In this document: one piece after another, positions 4,663 to 7,068 of the stretch | Position numbering within the stretch: the stretch's first letter is position 1 | How the letters are laid out: each line of letters opens with the position of its first letter | DNA from: an uncultured Lysobacterales bacterium | Lineage (GTDB): Bacteria; Pseudomonadota; Gammaproteobacteria; Xanthomonadales; SZUA-36 | Assembly (NCBI GenBank): GCA_937995275.1 | Contig: CALKKN010000316.1 | Coordinates: 1-7,068 of the forward strand | Direction: 5' to 3' | DNA length: 7,068 nucleotides | Position numbers and translations under genes: made by a program | The notes under the pieces: generated by a model | Database searches by the model: none | The model's input: only the letters and a program-made list of their open reading frames with translations | Told to the model about the DNA's origin: nothing

Positions 4663-6555
4663 ATGAGGCCCCTGCTATTTGCGCTCGTTCTGCTTCTCGT
4701 TTCCGGCCAGTTGTTTGCATCCCCCTACGACGTCGTCGTGACGGAAGAGGACGTGAAGCAGGCGCCGGTCTACTCACCCCATGTCGGGCGAGCCTATCCG
4801 GACAACGTATTTTTCGGCGACACCCATTTCCACACCAACCTCTCCTTCGACGCCGGACTGGTCGGCACCCGGCTGGACGCCCATGCCGGCTTCCGCTTTG
4901 CCCGGGGCGAAGAAGTCAACTCGAACACCGGTCAGCGGGTCCAGTTGATCCGGCCGCTCGATTTCCTGGCCATCACCGACCACGCGGAGTTGATCGGCCT
5001 GGCGCCGATGCTGCAATCGTCCGACCCGCTGCTGCTCGCCGACCCCTGGGGCAAATGGGCGCACGAGCAGTTCAATGCCGGCCAGGAAGGCCGCATGGCG
5101 CTGTTTGCCGAAATCATCCGGCTGTCCACGGTCGAAGGCACCAATCCCTTCAGCAACGACGCCGCTGCACGCAATATCTGGCAGCGCTTCGTGGAGCTTG
5201 CCGACACATACAACGAGCCGGGACGATTCACCACGCTGACCGGCTTCGAATGGAGCTCGACTCCCAAGGGCGACAACCTGCACCGCGTGGTCATGTTCGC
5301 CGACGGCGCCGACAGGACCAGCCAGATCGTGCCTTTCTCGATGTTCGACAGTGACGATCCCGAGGACCTCTGGCGATTTCTGGCCAACTATGAAGACAGC
5401 ACCGGCGGCCGGGCCATTTCACCGGCCCACAACGGCAACGTCAGCAACGGCCTGATGTTCGACGGCAAGGATTTCAAGGGAAAGAAAATCGACCGGGCCT
5501 ACGCCGAATTGAGAATGCGCTTCGAGCAACTCTACGAAGTCACCCAGATCAAGGGCGATGGGGAAGCCCATCCTTTCCTGTCCCCCGACGACGAATTTGC
5601 CGATTACGAAAACTGGGACGTGGGCAATCTTGCCGGAACTGCTCCGAAAGAGGACTGGATGCTGCATTACGAGTACGCCCGCTCAGCGCTGAAGCTGGGG
5701 CTGAAGATCGGCCAGGACATCGGCGTCAACCCCTACAAGTTCGGCCTGTTCGGCACGACCGATACGCATACAGCGCTGGCCACGTCGCGCGAGGAGAACT
5801 ACTTCGGCAAGTACCAGCACACCGAACCGTCGCCGGAGCGCCACAATCGCGAAGTCATCCCCGCGGAGGACCCCGCGCTGCGAATCATGACCTCGCAGGA
5901 GGTCGCCTCCGGCCTGATGGCCGTATGGGCCCGCGAGAACACGCGCCGGGACCTGTTCGACGCGATGAAACGCAAAGAAGTCTATGCCACCACCGGCACC
6001 CGTATCCGCGTCAGGGTTTTCGCCGGCTGGGATTTCGTGGCCGAGGACCTGGATACGCCCGACTTCGTGGCCAAGGGCTACCGTCACGGCGTGCCGATGG
6101 GCGGTGACCTGAAGAAGGCGCCCGAAGGGAAAGCACCGGCGTTCATGATCCGCGCCGTGCGCGATCCGGATTGGGCCAACCTGGACCGCATCCAGGTGAT
6201 CAAGGGCTGGGTCGACAAGAAGGGCGAAATGCACGAGCGGATTTGCGACGTGGCGCTGTCGGACGGCCGCGTAGCCGGTGCCGACGGGCGCTCCAGGGAA
6301 CCGGTCGGCAACACGGTCAATGTCGAAACAGCCAGGTTTACCAACACGATCGGAGCGGCCATGCTGTCGGCTCACTGGATCGACCCTGAGTTCGATCCCG
6401 ACGTATCTGCGTTTTACTACGTGCGGGTGCTGGAGATCCCGACACCGCGTTGGACGACTTACGATGCAGCATTCTATGGCATCGAGCTTCCGGATAATGT
6501 TCCTGCCACCATCCAGGACCGTGCATACACCTCGCCGATCTGGTATACATCTTGA
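4663..6555 (+). CDS. Secreted DUF3604 protein with PHP-like metal-binding motifs
   Basis: A 630-residue protein of the DUF3604 family; enzymatic role not established. Residues 1-19 are a signal peptide (MRPLL, hydrophobic core, cut near LFA-SP), with no lipobox, so it should be periplasmic or exported. Family blocks in order: FGDTHFHTN (51-59, with H55 and H57), LDFLAITDHAELIG (99-112, D106 and H107), TGFEWSS (193-199, E196), AISPAHNGN (251-259, H256), YEVTQIKGDGEAHP (291-304) and GTTDTHTA (364-371, D367 and H369). The HxH, TDH and later His/Asp/Glu blocks follow the order of PHP-type phosphoesterases, which bind two or three metals; a hydrolase on a phosphate or similar ester is a reasonable inference. 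The C-terminal part (about 440-625) includes YATTGTRIRVRVFAGW and a beta-rich region ending SPIWYTS, usual for the family. Full length, with only one cysteine (C528). It has its own promoter region; the glycine-zipper gene follows 45 bases later. Confidence 0.93.
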   Translation: MRPLLFALVLLLVSGQLFASPYDVVVTEEDVKQAPVYSPHVGRAYPDNVFFGDTHFHTNLSFDAGLVGTRLDAHAGFRFARGEEVNSNTGQRVQLIRPLDFLAITDHAELIGLAPMLQSSDPLLLADPWGKWAHEQFNAGQEGRMALFAEIIRLSTVEGTNPFSNDAAARNIWQRFVELADTYNEPGRFTTLTGFEWSSTPKGDNLHRVVMFADGADRTSQIVPFSMFDSDDPEDLWRFLANYEDSTGGRAISPAHNGNVSNGLMFDGKDFKGKKIDRAYAELRMRFEQLYEVTQIKGDGEAHPFLSPDDEFADYENWDVGNLAGTAPKEDWMLHYEYARSALKLGLKIGQDIGVNPYKFGLFGTTDTHTALATSREENYFGKYQHTEPSPERHNREVIPAEDPALRIMTSQEVASGLMAVWARENTRRDLFDAMKRKEVYATTGTRIRVRVFAGWDFVAEDLDTPDFVAKGYRHGVPMGGDLKKAPEGKAPAFMIRAVRDPDWANLDRIQVIKGWVDKKGEMHERICDVALSDGRVAGADGRSREPVGNTVNVETARFTNTIGAAMLSAHWIDPEFDPDVSAFYYVRVLEIPTPRWTTYDAAFYGIELPDNVPATIQDRAYTSPIWYTS

Positions 6556-6586
6556 TCGATGTAGAATATTCCGGACCGCCAAACCC

Positions 6587-6592
6587 GGGGAG
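6587..6592 (+). promoter_or_regulatory. Ribosome binding site of the glycine-zipper gene
   Basis: GGGGAG lies eight bases before ATG 6601. It supports the start of the reading frame, which runs on beyond the window. Confidence 0.7.
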
Positions 6593-6600
6593 TTAAGCCT

Positions 6601-7068
6601 ATGAACCTCGAGAAACTGACCATTTCCCTAGCGATCCTGGCCCTGTTGGCCGCCTGGTCCGACAACCTGGCGGCTCAGCGCGCCGGCCAGTCCATGTCCA
6701 TCCAGACCGGCGTGGTGATTGCCGCGCAGGCCGTCAACCTGCAGTCGGCGGCCGGCCGCGGCGCCGTTGTCGGCGGTGTCGCCGGATTGGCGACGACGTC
6801 CAGAAACCGGAGCACATCCCGGCGCATTCGCAACACCGCCATCGGCGCCGGCACCGGCGCGCTGATAGCCCGCGGCGCCGAGGGTAACCTGGACGGCATG
6901 CAATACACCGTCGAACTCGCCCCGGGCAACCACATCGTGGTGGTCACCGACCAGACCCAGGTTCGCGTGGGCGACTGCGTAACGGTCGAACAGGCCGGCA
7001 GCGGCACCGCCAATGTCCGCCGCGTGAGCGACGCGCTGTGCGAGGCGGCCTTTGCCGGCGGTGTCGAG
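6601..7068 (+). CDS. SlyB-like glycine-zipper envelope protein, partial (3' end beyond window)
   Basis: The frame is open for 156 codons from ATG 6601 to the right edge with no stop, so the C-terminus is missing. Residues 1-25 form a signal peptide (hydrophobic 7-19, likely cut after LAA at 25). There is no lipobox cysteine, unlike SlyB and the rickettsial 17-kDa antigen, which are lipoproteins. Next come TGVVIAAQAV (36-45), a Gly/Ala zipper (52-63, GRGAVVGGVAGL, and 82-95, GAGTGALIARGAEG) and a beta-rich end, MQYTVELAPGNHIVVVTD (100-117) then VRVGDCVTVEQ (121-131). That order is the one seen in SlyB-type proteins, where the zipper is thought to insert in the membrane. A basic Arg/Ser-rich insert (67-77) splits the zipper. 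C126 and C147 could pair in the periplasm. It may be cotranscribed with the DUF3604 gene. The role is inferred from family: envelope integrity or stress. Confidence 0.85.
   Translation, partial: MNLEKLTISLAILALLAAWSDNLAAQRAGQSMSIQTGVVIAAQAVNLQSAAGRGAVVGGVAGLATTSRNRSTSRRIRNTAIGAGTGALIARGAEGNLDGMQYTVELAPGNHIVVVTDQTQVRVGDCVTVEQAGSGTANVRRVSDALCEAAFAGGVE

Noticed and set aside
4605..5354. Second forward frame overlapping the DUF3604 start
   Set aside because: Arg/Pro-rich out-of-frame shadow; the ribosome site and signal peptide belong to the 4663 frame.
5683..6582. Minus-strand open frame of 299 codons opposite the DUF3604 gene
   Set aside because: The sense frame carries the conserved family blocks throughout; the antisense frame shows none and is His/Arg/Gly-rich.

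Overview
The window is GC-rich and densely coded, with Shine-Dalgarno-led genes and envelope families typical of Proteobacteria (HlyD-type membrane fusion protein, glycine-zipper surface-antigen-like protein, DUF3604). A Gram-negative, probably marine or environmental gammaproteobacterium fits best. That is inferred from gene content and style; no rRNA or other marker is present to fix the taxon.

Layout. 1-213: no gene seen; leader of the first gene. 214-801 (+): secreted protein built of two copies of a ~57-residue beta-rich module. 814-841: strong hairpin between convergent genes. 903-1922 (-): DRG-like GTPase with a C-terminal TGS domain. 2044-2694 (-): class D-type sortase with all three catalytic residues. 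2695-2796: divergent promoter region. 2797-3255 (+) and 3248-4474 (+): small two-helix membrane protein and HlyD-like membrane fusion protein, overlapping by 8 bases. 4524-4545: hairpin. 4576-4662: promoter region with a perfect 7-base inverted repeat. 4663-6555 (+): large secreted DUF3604 protein. 6601-7068 (+): SlyB-like glycine-zipper protein, cut by the right edge.

How they fit. Six of the seven genes encode envelope or exported products (periplasm, inner membrane, surface); the GTPase is the only cytoplasmic one. The fusion protein and its small partner are almost certainly one translationally coupled unit, probably part of an efflux or export system whose outer-membrane channel is not here. 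The sortase and the GTPase lie in the same direction 121 bases apart and could share a transcript, with no obvious functional link. The sortase is the most unusual item: sortases are rare in Gram-negative bacteria and no substrate with a C-terminal sorting signal is visible. DUF3604 and the glycine-zipper gene are 45 bases apart and may be cotranscribed.

I see no RNA gene, CRISPR array, insertion sequence or phage gene. There is no clear evidence of a wholly new system. The best leads are the orphan sortase, the divergent G3 motif of the GTPase, the duplicated-module protein and the inverted repeat around the DUF3604 promoter.
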